From positions 1 to 64,000 of the forward strand of contig NZ_JAMKFA010000017.1 in assembly GCF_025499515.1 (NCBI RefSeq): a DNA stretch of 64,000 bases, in the 5' to 3' direction. Under the pieces are notes generated by a model. That model did no database searches and was not told where the DNA came from. It saw only the letters and a program-made list of their open reading frames with translations. This DNA comes from Flavobacterium odoriferum. Its GTDB lineage: Bacteria; Bacteroidota; Bacteroidia; Flavobacteriales; Flavobacteriaceae. A program made the translations under genes and the position numbers. Below are positions 27,155 through 36,686 of this stretch, one piece after another; positions within the stretch are counted from its first letter, which is position 1, and every line of letters begins with the position of its first letter.

Positions 27155-27532
27155 CTATTTTTTCAATAAATCTCTAATTTGTGTAAGCAATTCCTCTTGA
27201 GATGGTCCTGCTGGTGCCGCTGGTGCTGCTTCTTCTTTTTTCTTCATGTTGTTGATTCCTTTTACCATGATAAAAATAACAAAAGCAATTACTAAGAAAC
27301 TAATAACAGCTGCTAAAAATTTACCATATAAAATACCACCATCGGTTTTTAAGTCAGCTAAATTTTCAACTTGAGCTGCTTTTAAAGCTGGGTTTAATAA
27401 AGCTGGAGTTATTACATCTGAAACCAAAGAGTTTACAATTGCTCCAAATGAAGCTCCAATAATTACTCCAACAGCCAAGTCCATTGCATTACCTTTTGCA
27501 ATAAAATCTTTAAATTCTGAAATCATTCCCAT
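27155..27532 (-). CDS. mscL: Large-conductance mechanosensitive channel
   Basis: 125 residues, the normal length. TM1 carries the pore-gate signature KGNAMDLAVGVIIGASFGAIVNSLVSDVITP. TM2 is FLAAVISFLVIAFVIFIMVKGIN. The C-terminal cytoplasmic helix is preceded by an Ala/Pro-rich linker (EEAAPAAPAGPSQEEL). The homopentamer opens under membrane tension to release solutes during hypo-osmotic shock. It lies 67 bp downstream of murF-alr on the same strand. Confidence 0.97.
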   Translation of the reverse strand: MGMISEFKDFIAKGNAMDLAVGVIIGASFGAIVNSLVSDVITPALLNPALKAAQVENLADLKTDGGILYGKFLAAVISFLVIAFVIFIMVKGINNMKKKEEAAPAAPAGPSQEELLTQIRDLLKK

Positions 27533-27599
27533 AGTTTTAATTTTAAGAGTTAGTTTTTGTTTTTAATTGTAACGAATTTACAAAAATTTTAACACAATG

Positions 27600-30044
27600 T
27601 TAATTTTTGTAAAAAATTCTTTTAACACGTTGCGAAATCCCAGTCAGTATTTCATAAGGAATCGTACCAATAACATTTGCCATTTCGGTTACTTTTGGGT
27701 TTTTCCCAAAAACAATCACTTCATCTCCCGTTTTACAAGAAATATTTGTAACATCAACCATCATCATGTCCATACAAATCGAACCTAAAATGGTGGCTTT
27801 TTGATTATTGATGGTAACAAAACCTTTTTCATTGCCCCATGCTCTTCTTATTCCATCAGCATAACCAATCGGAATCGTAGCAACTTTCATTTTTTGCGTT
27901 ACTCGAAATCTTCGACTATAACCAATACTTTCTTCGGGTAAGACTTCTCTTATTTGGGAAATAATCGTTTTTAAAGTGCTCACATTTTCTAAACTTTGTA
28001 ATTCTTGTTCCGAATTTCCAATACCATATAAACCAATGCCTAAACGCACCATTTCCATTTGCTTTTCAGCATAATTGAAAATCCCAGACGTGTTTAAAAT
28101 ATGGCGAATCGGTTTTGAAGGCAATACTTTTTCTAATTCGGAATACATCGCATCAAAACGTTGAAATTGTAATTTCGTGAAATCATCAAATTGCAAATCA
28201 TCACTTGCTGATAAATGTGAAAACACGCTTTTCACTTTAACGAAATTGTTGTTTTTTAGTAAGGAACACAATTCGGAAATCAAATGCGGTTCAAATCCTA
28301 AACGATGCATACCTGTATCCAATTTAATATGAATCGGATAGTGGGAAATATTTTGGTGTTGTGCAATTTTTAAAAACGCTTGTAAACCTGTAATCGAATA
28401 AATTTCGGGTTCTAAGTTGTAGGCAATCATGGCTCTAAAACTACTGTTTTCGGGATTTAAAACCATAATTGGAGTCGTAATTCCTGCTTTTCGCAATTCG
28501 ATGCCTTCATCGGCAAATGCTACGCCTAAATAATCAACTTTATGATGTTCGAGCAATTTTGCAATTTCGTAACCGCCATTTCCATAACCAAATGCTTTCA
28601 CCATTACCATAATTTTAGTTTCTGGTTTTAGTTTGGATTTGTAGAAATTTAAGTTGTGACTGATTGCATCGAGATTAATTTCTAAAATGGTTTCGTGATT
28701 TTTCTCTTCCAATACAACCACAATTTCATGAAAATTAAAACCACGCGCACCTTTCACTAAGATGGTTTCGTTTTGAAATGATTGCGTGTTGAATTGCTGT
28801 AAAAATTCTTGCGTAGTGGCAAACGAAATCACATTCGGTAAATCGTTTAATTGTTTTCCGATGGTTTCGCCAATGGTAATAATACGCTCGATTTTATTTT
28901 TCGAAAGCAGTTGTTTTACTTGGTTGTAAAGCGTTTCAACAGCAATGCCACTCGTAAAAATATCAGATAAAATAATTGTTTTTTTATCGTGTAATTTTTG
29001 TTGTTCTAAGAAATCTAACGCAATTTTCAACGATTGATAATCTACTGAATAACTATCATCAATAACCAAACAATTGTTGATGCCTTTTTTAGCTTGAAGT
29101 CTTAATTCGACTGGGTATAAATCGGCAACTCGGTTTTGTATAAAAGCAATTTCTTCGTCCAAAAACAGCATGAAATTCACGCAAGTAATTACGTTTTCAA
29201 TCGAATTTTCATCGGAAAATGGAATTGTTACAGTAAAAGTACTGGTTGCGTTTTTGAAAGTTAATTCGGTTTTGCTATTTTCATTTTTCTTCGAAACGAA
29301 AAGATTAGCATTTTCATCTGAAAAACTCCATGTATGTTTTTGACTGTTTTCTGGAAGTAAAGCTTCAATTTCAGCATTCTTTTCCAAGAAAATATTAGAA
29401 CAATTTTTAAAAAGTTTGATTTTCTCTTTGATTTTGGCTTCACGATTCGCAAAACCTTCATCATGAACAGAACCAATATTTGTTAAAATCCCATATTTCG
29501 GTTGAATTATCTGTTCTAAATTCGACATTTCATTCGGTAACGAAATTCCGGCTTCAAAAATTCCGAAATCATAATTGCCTTCAATGGCTAAAATCGATAA
29601 GGGAACTCCGACTTGCGAATTATAACTTTTCGGATTTCGAACAATCAAATGATTCGGACTCAATAAGAAATTCAGCCATTCTTTTACGATGGTTTTTCCG
29701 TTGCTTCCGGTAATTCCCACAAATGGAAAATAGAATTGTTTTCGATAGCCAATCGCAGTTTGTTGTAACGCTTTTAACGAATTTTCAACGATAATGAAAT
29801 TCGCTTTTTCGTATAAATGTTCTGGAATATATTCGACCACAAAATAGCGAACGCCTTTTGCAATCAACTCTTCCAAATACAAATGCGCATCGTGATTTTG
29901 ACCTTTGATGGCGAAAAACAAGGTGTTATTTCCATTTTGCAACGAACGGCTATCAATCGAAATGTGACTTGCCATAAACTCAGTCGAATTTCCGTGAAAA
30001 ACGCCTTTACAAAACGAAATAATATGAGTAAGGTTGAGATTCAA
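27600..30044 (-). CDS. Fused UDP-MurNAc-tripeptide--D-Ala-D-Ala ligase/alanine racemase
   Basis: 814 residues. The N-terminal half (about 1-445) is a Mur ligase of MurF type: GITGSNGKTIVKEWL (P-loop), FEAGISLPNEM, LTNIGSVHDEGF. The C-terminal half (about 450-814) is a PLP alanine racemase. It has MVMVKAFGYGNGGYEIAK with the PLP lysine in the VKAxxYGxG motif, HIKLDTGMHRLGF, and the second catalytic tyrosine region (GYSRRFR). The fusion makes D-Ala and later adds D-Ala-D-Ala to the peptidoglycan precursor; it is known in Bacteroidota. The start is TTG, 1 nt after tdk stops. Confidence 0.95.
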   Translation of the reverse strand: MNLNLTHIISFCKGVFHGNSTEFMASHISIDSRSLQNGNNTLFFAIKGQNHDAHLYLEELIAKGVRYFVVEYIPEHLYEKANFIIVENSLKALQQTAIGYRKQFYFPFVGITGSNGKTIVKEWLNFLLSPNHLIVRNPKSYNSQVGVPLSILAIEGNYDFGIFEAGISLPNEMSNLEQIIQPKYGILTNIGSVHDEGFANREAKIKEKIKLFKNCSNIFLEKNAEIEALLPENSQKHTWSFSDENANLFVSKKNENSKTELTFKNATSTFTVTIPFSDENSIENVITCVNFMLFLDEEIAFIQNRVADLYPVELRLQAKKGINNCLVIDDSYSVDYQSLKIALDFLEQQKLHDKKTIILSDIFTSGIAVETLYNQVKQLLSKNKIERIITIGETIGKQLNDLPNVISFATTQEFLQQFNTQSFQNETILVKGARGFNFHEIVVVLEEKNHETILEINLDAISHNLNFYKSKLKPETKIMVMVKAFGYGNGGYEIAKLLEHHKVDYLGVAFADEGIELRKAGITTPIMVLNPENSSFRAMIAYNLEPEIYSITGLQAFLKIAQHQNISHYPIHIKLDTGMHRLGFEPHLISELCSLLKNNNFVKVKSVFSHLSASDDLQFDDFTKLQFQRFDAMYSELEKVLPSKPIRHILNTSGIFNYAEKQMEMVRLGIGLYGIGNSEQELQSLENVSTLKTIISQIREVLPEESIGYSRRFRVTQKMKVATIPIGYADGIRRAWGNEKGFVTINNQKATILGSICMDMMMVDVTNISCKTGDEVIVFGKNPKVTEMANVIGTIPYEILTGISQRVKRIFYKN

Positions 30045-30045
30045 T

Positions 30046-30678
30046 TTATTGATTATCGTCTTTTTGCTTGTTTACAATTTCAACATCTTTCACTTCCATG
30101 TTTTCTCGTATAGCTTTAAAATAAGCAGCACGACTTAATGGTTCGTATTCTTCGGTTTCGCCAAGCATTACCAGTCTTTTATCATCCGATTTTCTAAAAC
30201 TATAATGAGCTAAATTTCCAGTGCGTGTACAAACCGCATGTACTTTTGTAACATATTCGGCAGTAGCCATAAGCGCAGGCATTGGTCCGAAAGGATTTCC
30301 TTTAAAATCCATATCTAATCCCGCAACGATAACTCGGATTCCTGAATTGGCTAAATCATTACAAACGGCAACAATTTCTTCGTCGAAAAATTGGGCTTCG
30401 TCAATACCTACCACATCGCAACCTTGTGCCAAAATTCGAATATTTTCGGCAACAGGAACTGGCGTAGAACGAATTTCATTGGCGTCGTGCGAAACTACCA
30501 TTTCGTCGTGATATCTTGTATCGACAGCCGGTTTAAAGATTTCCACTTTTTGTTTGGCAAACTGGGCGCGTTTTAAGCGGCGAATCAATTCTTCGGTTTT
30601 ACCCGAAAACATGGAGCCACAAATTACTTCAATCCAGCCAAATTGTTCTTGTTGATTTACGGTATTTTCGAGAAACAT
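30046..30678 (-). CDS. tdk: Thymidine kinase
   Basis: 210 residues, type II TK. P-loop GSMFSGKT at 21-28, DEAQFF at 93-98 and the lasso-region residues near YSFRKSDDK are present. It salvages thymidine to dTMP. The zinc-finger cysteines usual in this family are mostly absent: Cys150 is kept, but the partner at 153 is Thr and the distal CRxCY motif reads SRAAY (182-186). It is 1 nt from murF-alr, so the two form an operon with divergent transcription from the next gene. Confidence 0.95.
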   Translation of the reverse strand: MFLENTVNQQEQFGWIEVICGSMFSGKTEELIRRLKRAQFAKQKVEIFKPAVDTRYHDEMVVSHDANEIRSTPVPVAENIRILAQGCDVVGIDEAQFFDEEIVAVCNDLANSGIRVIVAGLDMDFKGNPFGPMPALMATAEYVTKVHAVCTRTGNLAHYSFRKSDDKRLVMLGETEEYEPLSRAAYFKAIRENMEVKDVEIVNKQKDDNQ

Positions 30679-30779
30679 TTTGTATCTTTCGTACGTTAAA
30701 AATTATTTTCTGCTACATTTGTAAGCAAAACAAAAATATTAAAAAACTATCGATATATTCAATTCCATCTAATAAAGTT

Positions 30780-31745
30780 ATGAAGAAAAGAGTAACCGCT
30801 GAATTAATCAGTATTGCACACCGAATTTTAAAGTTAAAAAACCATTCAGAAACGGTTCAATTACAGCAAGAAGCTAAAAACTTGTACGATCAATTAACGA
30901 TTTTGCGTTTTTATGAAGAAAATTTCGAATTGGTAAAAAACGAAATTTCGGAAGAAGTTTTAGAAGTAAAATTAGAAGGAAAACCAACCGAAGTTTTTGA
31001 TGCACCAATTCAGGATAAAGTTGTTGAAACTCCGGAAGAAGTAAAAGTAGAAGTTGCTCCAGAAGAGGAAGAAACTCCTGCCGAATCAATTGCGGAAGAA
31101 AGAGTCGTAATCGCAGAATTAATTGTGGAAGATGATGAAGAAGAGGAAGAAGTTTTGATGACTCCAATAGAAGAAGAACCAATTGAGGAAGAAATAATCG
31201 AAGAAGAACCAGTTGCTGATTCCGAAGTTTCGGAACCAAAAGCAGAAGAACCAGCGAAACAAATTTCGTTTGAAGATTTATTGGTGCACGATTACAAAGA
31301 ATTAGATTTTGTAAAAGTAGAAGATGTTCCTGCTGAGGTAGAAAAAGTATCAGAAACTATTTTTGAAGCCGTAACTCCAGTTGAAGAAGTTAAGGAAGAA
31401 ATCCAACCAGAAACTGTAGTGGCTGAAACTCCAAAAGTATTGGAAGAAGAAGTAAAAGCAACTTTCGAAAAAGTAAGTCAAGAACCAAAAATAAGCTCAT
31501 TAAACGACAGATTAAACAAAACGATTTCTTTTGGTTTGAACGATAGAATCGGATTTGAGAAGAAATTATTTGGCGGAAGTTCGGATGATTTCAACCGTGT
31601 GATTTCGCAATTGAATACGTTTGATAGTTTTGAAGAAGCAAAATCTTTTGTTTTGGATTTCGTAAAACCGGATTATAACAATTGGGAAGGCAACGAAGAA
31701 TTTGAAGCGCGTTTCATGGAAATTGTTGAGAAAAAGTTTAGTTAA
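30780..31745 (+). CDS. Acidic, Glu/Val-rich protein of unknown function
   Basis: 321 residues. A helical N-terminus (about 1-65) is followed by a long low-complexity acidic stretch (about 75-235; repeated EEEP/EEV/PVEEV units). A conserved-looking folded C-terminus follows (about 240-321; SSLNDRLNKTISFGLNDRIGFEKKLFGG). I recall similar proteins as conserved hypotheticals across Flavobacteriaceae; the C-terminal block is the conserved part. No signal peptide or membrane segment. It is divergent from tdk. Confidence 0.75.
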   Translation: MKKRVTAELISIAHRILKLKNHSETVQLQQEAKNLYDQLTILRFYEENFELVKNEISEEVLEVKLEGKPTEVFDAPIQDKVVETPEEVKVEVAPEEEETPAESIAEERVVIAELIVEDDEEEEEVLMTPIEEEPIEEEIIEEEPVADSEVSEPKAEEPAKQISFEDLLVHDYKELDFVKVEDVPAEVEKVSETIFEAVTPVEEVKEEIQPETVVAETPKVLEEEVKATFEKVSQEPKISSLNDRLNKTISFGLNDRIGFEKKLFGGSSDDFNRVISQLNTFDSFEEAKSFVLDFVKPDYNNWEGNEEFEARFMEIVEKKFS

Positions 31746-31932
31746 TTACACAGAGATTCACAGAGTTTTTTTGGATTAGATTCTTTTTTAGTGAGAAACA
31801 CAGAGCGTTTTAGTTCGTACAATCTTTTATGAACTTTTCATTTTCTGCAACTCACTTCAAACAACTTATATGACTTATATGTTTTTAAAATTTGTGCTAA
31901 TTCGTGAAATCTGTGTTTATAAATAGTTTTAA
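31746..31932. repeat. Intergenic stretch with decayed palindromic repeat words
   Basis: Contains ACAGAGATTCACAGAG, ACACAGAG, a direct repeat ACTTATATGACTTATATG and AATTCGTGAAATCTGTG. These resemble the better palindromes at 25276-25400 and 62394-62439. No ORF. Confidence 0.35.
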
Positions 31933-32610
31933 ATGAGTAAATTATATATTGTTCCAACGCCAATTGGCAATTTAGAAGACATGACTTTTCGTGCCATTAG
32001 AGTACTGAAAGAAGTCGATTTAATTTTAGCAGAAGACACGCGAACCAGCGGAAAATTGCTAAAACACTTCGAAATTGCTACGCACATGCACAGCCACCAC
32101 ATGCACAACGAACACAAAACCGTTGAAAATTTGGTAAAGCGTTTACAAGCAGGCGAAACCATTGCTTTAATTAGCGATGCGGGAACTCCAGCCATTTCCG
32201 ATCCAGGATTTTTGCTTACACGCGCATGTGTGGAAAACGGAATTGCCGTGGAATGTTTGCCTGGAGCAACTGCTTTTGTGCCAGCATTGGTGAACAGTGG
32301 TTTGCCGAATGATAAATTTGTTTTCGAAGGCTTTTTACCTGATAAAAAAGGAAGACAAACCCGATTTTTAGCCTTACAAGAAGAATATCGCACGATGATT
32401 TTCTATGTATCGCCACACAAATTAAACAAAACCTTAGCCGAATTTGCACAATATTTCGGAGCCGACAGACCTGTTTCAGTATCTCGAGAATTATCCAAAT
32501 TACACGAAGAAACCGTAAGAGGAACCGCCGAAGAAGTTCTAAAACACTTTGAAGCGAAACCCGCTAAAGGAGAGATTGTGGTTTGTGTTGGTGGGAAAAG
32601 TTTGAAGTGA
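31933..32610 (+). CDS. rsmI: 16S rRNA (cytidine(1402)-2'-O)-methyltransferase
   Basis: 225 residues, SAM-dependent tetrapyrrole-methylase fold. Signatures are LYIVPTPIGNLEDMTFRAIRVL at the N-terminus, EDTRTSGKLL, LISDAGTPAISDPGF, and PGATAFVPALVNSGL. It methylates C1402 in the ribosomal P-site together with RsmH. It is shorter than the E. coli protein (about 286) because the C-terminal extension is missing, as is common in Bacteroidota. Confidence 0.95.
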   Translation: MSKLYIVPTPIGNLEDMTFRAIRVLKEVDLILAEDTRTSGKLLKHFEIATHMHSHHMHNEHKTVENLVKRLQAGETIALISDAGTPAISDPGFLLTRACVENGIAVECLPGATAFVPALVNSGLPNDKFVFEGFLPDKKGRQTRFLALQEEYRTMIFYVSPHKLNKTLAEFAQYFGADRPVSVSRELSKLHEETVRGTAEEVLKHFEAKPAKGEIVVCVGGKSLK

Positions 32611-33078
32611 TTACATAAGAATGGTGTCAATTTCGTTGATTAAATCTCTTATTTTGCATGCTTCCTCATAATTTTCATCTTCAACTGCTGAGTTAAGTAA
32701 AATAATCAATTCTGTTTTATCAGTTGGTATTTTATGAATTAATAAAGTCAGTTTTGTGCCAGATTCATAATCGGATAAATCAGTTATTTTGATTTCATTG
32801 CTTGGATACTTTTTATTTCCTATTTCTTTTGTGTTAAGTCTGTAAATTTTGTTAGATTCTGAAATATATAAATACCAGTCTAAAGAATCATTGCCAAATG
32901 AATTTAGAAAATTTTTACAGTCATTACAGTTTGTAGAATGTGTTATTAAATTGAATTCTTTCATTTCAATTATAATATAAGGAATATCCTCGTATATTCT
33001 TGGTGTGAATTGTATCCAAGAAGCTTTTTCATCAATTAATATTTCTGAATTTTGTTTTTTGTTGAAAATTTTGATCAT
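32611..33078 (-). CDS. Protein with C-terminal UVR-like motif, unknown function
   Basis: 155 residues. The body is beta-rich and not recognised. The last ~35 residues (TELIILLNSAVEDENYEEACKIRDLINEI) match the UVR motif that mediates UvrB-UvrC contact and also occurs in McsA and Clp regulators. This kind of protein in Bacteroidota is usually unannotated. No catalytic residues are evident. It converges on rsmI with no gap. Confidence 0.65.
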   Translation of the reverse strand: MIKIFNKKQNSEILIDEKASWIQFTPRIYEDIPYIIIEMKEFNLITHSTNCNDCKNFLNSFGNDSLDWYLYISESNKIYRLNTKEIGNKKYPSNEIKITDLSDYESGTKLTLLIHKIPTDKTELIILLNSAVEDENYEEACKIRDLINEIDTILM

Positions 33079-33172
33079 GTTTAATATTTTATGAGATTAT
33101 ATTATTAAAACTAAATCACTACTATTTTTGTTACAAGATTTTTAAAGTTTTTTTATTTAAATGATTAAAGCT

Positions 33173-33180
33173 TAACTTTG
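33173..33180 (+). promoter_or_regulatory. -7 promoter box of the OsmC-like gene
   Basis: TAACTTTG, consensus TAnnTTTG, ends 14 nt before the ATG. Confidence 0.4.
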
Positions 33181-33194
33181 AATTTTAAAATATT

Positions 33195-33620
33195 ATGGAA
33201 ACACACAACATAACCACCACCTGGAAAGGTAACATGCAATTTGAGTCCACGAACCCAAGTGGCGATATTATTTCAATTGATGCTGGTCCTGAAAATGGAG
33301 GCGAAGGAAAAGGCTTGCGTCCAAAAGTGTTGATGTTATCAGCTTTGGCGGGTTGCACAGGTTTAGACGTAGCTTCTTTAATCGAAAAAATGAAGTTAGA
33401 AGTAGCCGATTTCAAAATAGAAACTTCAGGTGAACTAACCGAAGAACATCCAAAAACCTATCACACAGTAAAAGTAGATTACCATTTTTACGGCAACAAT
33501 TTAGACGAGAAAAAGCTAGAAAAAGCAGTGAATTTATCCGTAGAAAAATATTGTGGTGTGATGGAAATGTTCCGTCAATTTGCAAAAGTTGAGGTGAAAA
33601 TATTTTATCATAACAAGTAA
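33195..33620 (+). CDS. OsmC family peroxidase-like protein
   Basis: 141 residues. The two family cysteines are visible: Cys54 in LSALAGCTGLDVA and Cys120 in VEKYCGVMEMF. OsmC/Ohr proteins reduce organic or hydrogen peroxides with these thiols. The GPENGGEGKGLRPKVLMLSAL segment fits the YhfA/OsmC branch rather than Ohr. It is a single gene with a symmetric palindrome downstream. Confidence 0.92.
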   Translation: METHNITTTWKGNMQFESTNPSGDIISIDAGPENGGEGKGLRPKVLMLSALAGCTGLDVASLIEKMKLEVADFKIETSGELTEEHPKTYHTVKVDYHFYGNNLDEKKLEKAVNLSVEKYCGVMEMFRQFAKVEVKIFYHNK

Positions 33621-33624
33621 AATT

Positions 33625-33659
33625 AAACCTGACAGGTTTCGAAAACCCGTCAGGTTTAA
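33625..33659. repeat. AAACCTGACAGGTTT-type palindrome
   Basis: Arms 33625-33640 (TAAACCTGACAGGTTT) and 33644-33659 (AAACCCGTCAGGTTTA), one G-U pair. Not followed by a T run on the plus strand. I recall this motif as a frequent intergenic palindrome in Flavobacterium genomes. Confidence 0.6.
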
Positions 33660-33736
33660 AAAATATTTATACCTTTGTGATTCAATTATATAAGCCAAAA
33701 TAAAATAATTCATAATTTTTAATTCGTAATTAAACT

Positions 33737-35437
33737 ATGCGTTGGAATCTAAAATCTAAGCCAAATCCAGAAAAAGTACAAGCCATTCAGAGCGCCCTTC
33801 AAGTCGATGAAATCATCGCAAAATTATTAGTTCAGCGAGGTGTTGAAACCTTCGAACAAGCCAAAACCTTTTTCCGTCCCACTTTAGCTGATTTGCACAA
33901 TCCGTATCTGATGAAAGATATGGATAAAGCCGTGGCGCGAATTGAAAAAGCCATTGCTAACAACGAAAATATTTTAATTTTTGGTGATTATGATGTCGAT
34001 GGAACAACCGCTGTTTCCTTAGTTTCGAGTTATTTACGTAGTTTTTATCCGAATGTTGCGACGTATATTCCTGATAGATATGCAGAAGGTTACGGCATTT
34101 CATACATGGGAATTGATTATGCAGAAGACAACGATATTTCCTTAATTATTGCGTTGGATTGTGGTATCAAATCGATTGATCACGTAAATTATGCCAAAGC
34201 AAAAAATATCGATTTCATTATTTGCGACCATCACCGACCGGGCGATATTTTGCCAGATGCGGTTGCGGTTTTAGATCCAAAACGAGAAGATTGTTCGTAT
34301 CCGTATGATGAATTGTGTGGTTGTGGTGTTGGATTTAAATTGATTCAGGCTTTAGCCGAAAACAGAAACCAAACAATTGATGATTTGGTGTTGTATTTAG
34401 ATTTAGTAGCAACAGCAATTGCAGCAGATATTGTTCCGATTACGGGTGAAAATAGAGTATTGGCAAAATTTGGTTTGGAAGTGATTAATTCGAATCCACG
34501 ACCAGGAATTAAGGCTTTGATTCAAAATGTAAAGAAAAAAGTCTTGACGATTACTGATGTCGTTTTCATCGTCGCACCAAGAATCAACGCAGCAGGAAGA
34601 ATCAAACACGGAAACGAAGCAGTTGCTTTATTAACCGAATACGATTTAGATCAAGCGGAGCAATTTGCCTCCGAAATCGAGCAACATAATTCAGACAGAA
34701 AAGAATTAGACAAACAAATTACCAAAGAAGCCTTACTTCAAATCGAAGAAAATAACGAGCAAAACCGATTTTCAACCGTTGTGTACCAAGAAAATTGGCA
34801 CAAAGGTGTTATCGGAATTGTCGCTTCAAGACTTGTAGAGAATTATTATCGCCCAACGATCGTTTTTACGAAAAGTGGTGAAAAATTAGCAGCTTCAGCA
34901 CGTTCTGTAAAAGATTTTGACGTTTATAATGCGTTGGAAGCTTGTGCGGAACATTTGGAGCAATTCGGCGGCCACATGTATGCAGCTGGAATGACACTTT
35001 TGGAAGAAAACTACGAAAATTTCAAAAATGCCTTCGAAAAAGTCGTTCAAGAAACCATTCATCCCGATTTGTTGACTCCAGAAATTTCTTACGATGCCGA
35101 AATCGAATTATCCGAAATTAATCCGAAGTTGATGCGTTTATTGAAGCAATTTGAACCATTCGGACCTGAAAATATGACACCTTTATTTTTAGCGAAAGAA
35201 TTAATCGATTCAGGTTATGCTAAGACTTTAGGTTCCGATAATGAACATTTGAAGGCATTTGTAAAACAAGGAAATTCGGAATCTTTTGGTGCGATTGGTT
35301 TTGGATTAGGTAATAAATTAGACTTGGTTACCAAAAAAAATAAATTTGATGCAATTTTCTCCTTAGAAGAAAATGAATGGAAAGATACTGTAACTTTGCA
35401 ACTGCAATTACGCGATATCAATGCTTCAAATGGTTAA
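33737..35437 (+). CDS. recJ: Single-stranded-DNA-specific exonuclease RecJ
   Basis: 566 residues. DHH phosphoesterase motifs are present: FGDYDVDGTTAVSL (motif I), ALDCGIKS (motif II) and CDHHRPG (DHH, motif III). A DHHA1 domain includes HKGVIGIVASRL and QFGGHMYAAGMTL, and an OB-like C-terminal region follows. It degrades 5'-ended ssDNA in recombination and repair. Its last 17 bases overlap the following MFS gene, suggesting coupling. Confidence 0.96.
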   Translation: MRWNLKSKPNPEKVQAIQSALQVDEIIAKLLVQRGVETFEQAKTFFRPTLADLHNPYLMKDMDKAVARIEKAIANNENILIFGDYDVDGTTAVSLVSSYLRSFYPNVATYIPDRYAEGYGISYMGIDYAEDNDISLIIALDCGIKSIDHVNYAKAKNIDFIICDHHRPGDILPDAVAVLDPKREDCSYPYDELCGCGVGFKLIQALAENRNQTIDDLVLYLDLVATAIAADIVPITGENRVLAKFGLEVINSNPRPGIKALIQNVKKKVLTITDVVFIVAPRINAAGRIKHGNEAVALLTEYDLDQAEQFASEIEQHNSDRKELDKQITKEALLQIEENNEQNRFSTVVYQENWHKGVIGIVASRLVENYYRPTIVFTKSGEKLAASARSVKDFDVYNALEACAEHLEQFGGHMYAAGMTLLEENYENFKNAFEKVVQETIHPDLLTPEISYDAEIELSEINPKLMRLLKQFEPFGPENMTPLFLAKELIDSGYAKTLGSDNEHLKAFVKQGNSESFGAIGFGLGNKLDLVTKKNKFDAIFSLEENEWKDTVTLQLQLRDINASNG

Positions 35438-36686
35438 AAAAGATCCATTTTCATCTTTACGAATACCCGAATTTCGCTGGTTTTTAGCCATGCGATTGTT
35501 TATTGTATTGGCTTGGTCGATGCAATTTGTATTGATTGAGTGGGAAGTGTATCGTATCACAAAAGACCCATTGTCATTAGGATTAATTGGTTTGATGGAA
35601 ATAATTCCTGCAATTAGTATGGCATTGTTTGCCGGACACATTGTGGATCAAAACGAGAAAAAAGGTTTATTAATCAAATGTTTTTCAGGATTAGCAACAA
35701 TTAGCGCTTTGTTATGTCTTTTAGTTCATCCAAATTTTATTGATTCCTTTTCCAAAAGCACGATTCTTTACGGAATTTACACTTTAGTTTTTGTAGGCGG
35801 CATCATTCGTGCCTTTCTAATTCCGTCTGTTTTTAGTTTATTAGGATTGATTATTCCTAAAAAAGAACAACCTAATGCAGCGACATGGAGCAGTTCTACT
35901 TGGCAAGTTGCAGCTGTAATTGGACCTGCTTTGGCGGGATTTGCTATTGGTTGGGTGGGTGCATTTTGGTCATTAGTTTTTGTGGTTTTTTGTGTGATTA
36001 TGGCTTTAATCGTGCTAACACAAATTGAAAGAAAGCCGATTTTAAATCCAAAAATTGGCGAACCTATTTTTAAGAGTTTGAAAGAAGGTTTGTCTTTTGT
36101 GTTTCAAAATAAAACCATCTTAAATGCGATTTCGCTTGATATGTTCGCAGTTTTATTCGGAGGAGCTGTTGCTTTATTACCCATTTTTGCTCAAGATATT
36201 TTAAAAGTGGGTTCGGAAGGATTTGGAATTTTAAGAGCAGCGCCAGCTATTGGTGGATTAATAACAATGTTAGTGGCTACATCCATTCCGTTACATCAAA
36301 AAGCAGGTAAAAAGTTATTGTTAGCTGTTTTCGGATTTGGAATTTGTATTATTGTTTTTGGATTATCAACTAACTTTTGGTTATCTGTAGTAGCTTTGTT
36401 TTTAAGTGGAGTTACCGATGGAATTTCAGTAGTAATTCGACAAACCATTCTTCAAATTTACACACCTGATCATATGCGAGGACGCGTGTCTTCTGTAAAT
36501 TCTGTTTTCGTGGGTTCGTCTAATGAACTAGGTGCTTTTGAAAGTGGCTTGGCTTCCAAAATCATGGGAGTTGTTCCAGCTGTGGTCTTTGGCGGCATGA
36601 TGACTTTAGGAATTGTGGGCGTTACTGCCGTTGCATCACCAAAATTCAGAGAACTGGATATCGAAAAAGATTTGGAAACAATTTAG
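35430..36686 (+). CDS. MFS transporter
   Basis: About 418 residues with 12 hydrophobic segments. The first loop GHIVDQNEKKGLLIKC follows the MFS motif A pattern, and the second half carries YTPDHMRGRVSSVNSV, typical of the MFS_3/EntS-like exporter group. The substrate is unknown. The frame begins with an ATG at 35421, but MVKKDPFSSLRIPEF at 35430 looks like the true N-terminus. It overlaps recJ by 8 bp and lpxH by 4 bp. Confidence 0.9.
   Translation: MVKKDPFSSLRIPEFRWFLAMRLFIVLAWSMQFVLIEWEVYRITKDPLSLGLIGLMEIIPAISMALFAGHIVDQNEKKGLLIKCFSGLATISALLCLLVHPNFIDSFSKSTILYGIYTLVFVGGIIRAFLIPSVFSLLGLIIPKKEQPNAATWSSSTWQVAAVIGPALAGFAIGWVGAFWSLVFVVFCVIMALIVLTQIERKPILNPKIGEPIFKSLKEGLSFVFQNKTILNAISLDMFAVLFGGAVALLPIFAQDILKVGSEGFGILRAAPAIGGLITMLVATSIPLHQKAGKKLLLAVFGFGICIIVFGLSTNFWLSVVALFLSGVTDGISVVIRQTILQIYTPDHMRGRVSSVNSVFVGSSNELGAFESGLASKIMGVVPAVVFGGMMTLGIVGVTAVASPKFRELDIEKDLETI

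Noticed and set aside
27600..30044. Frameshifted or chimeric assembly joining two genes
   Set aside because: Both the MurF and alanine racemase halves are complete and in one frame, and this fusion is established in Bacteroidota.
30874..31239. Leu-rich antisense ORF opposite the Glu-rich protein
   Set aside because: Runs of Leu come from reverse-complemented GAA/GAG repeats; an artefact of the acidic low-complexity region.
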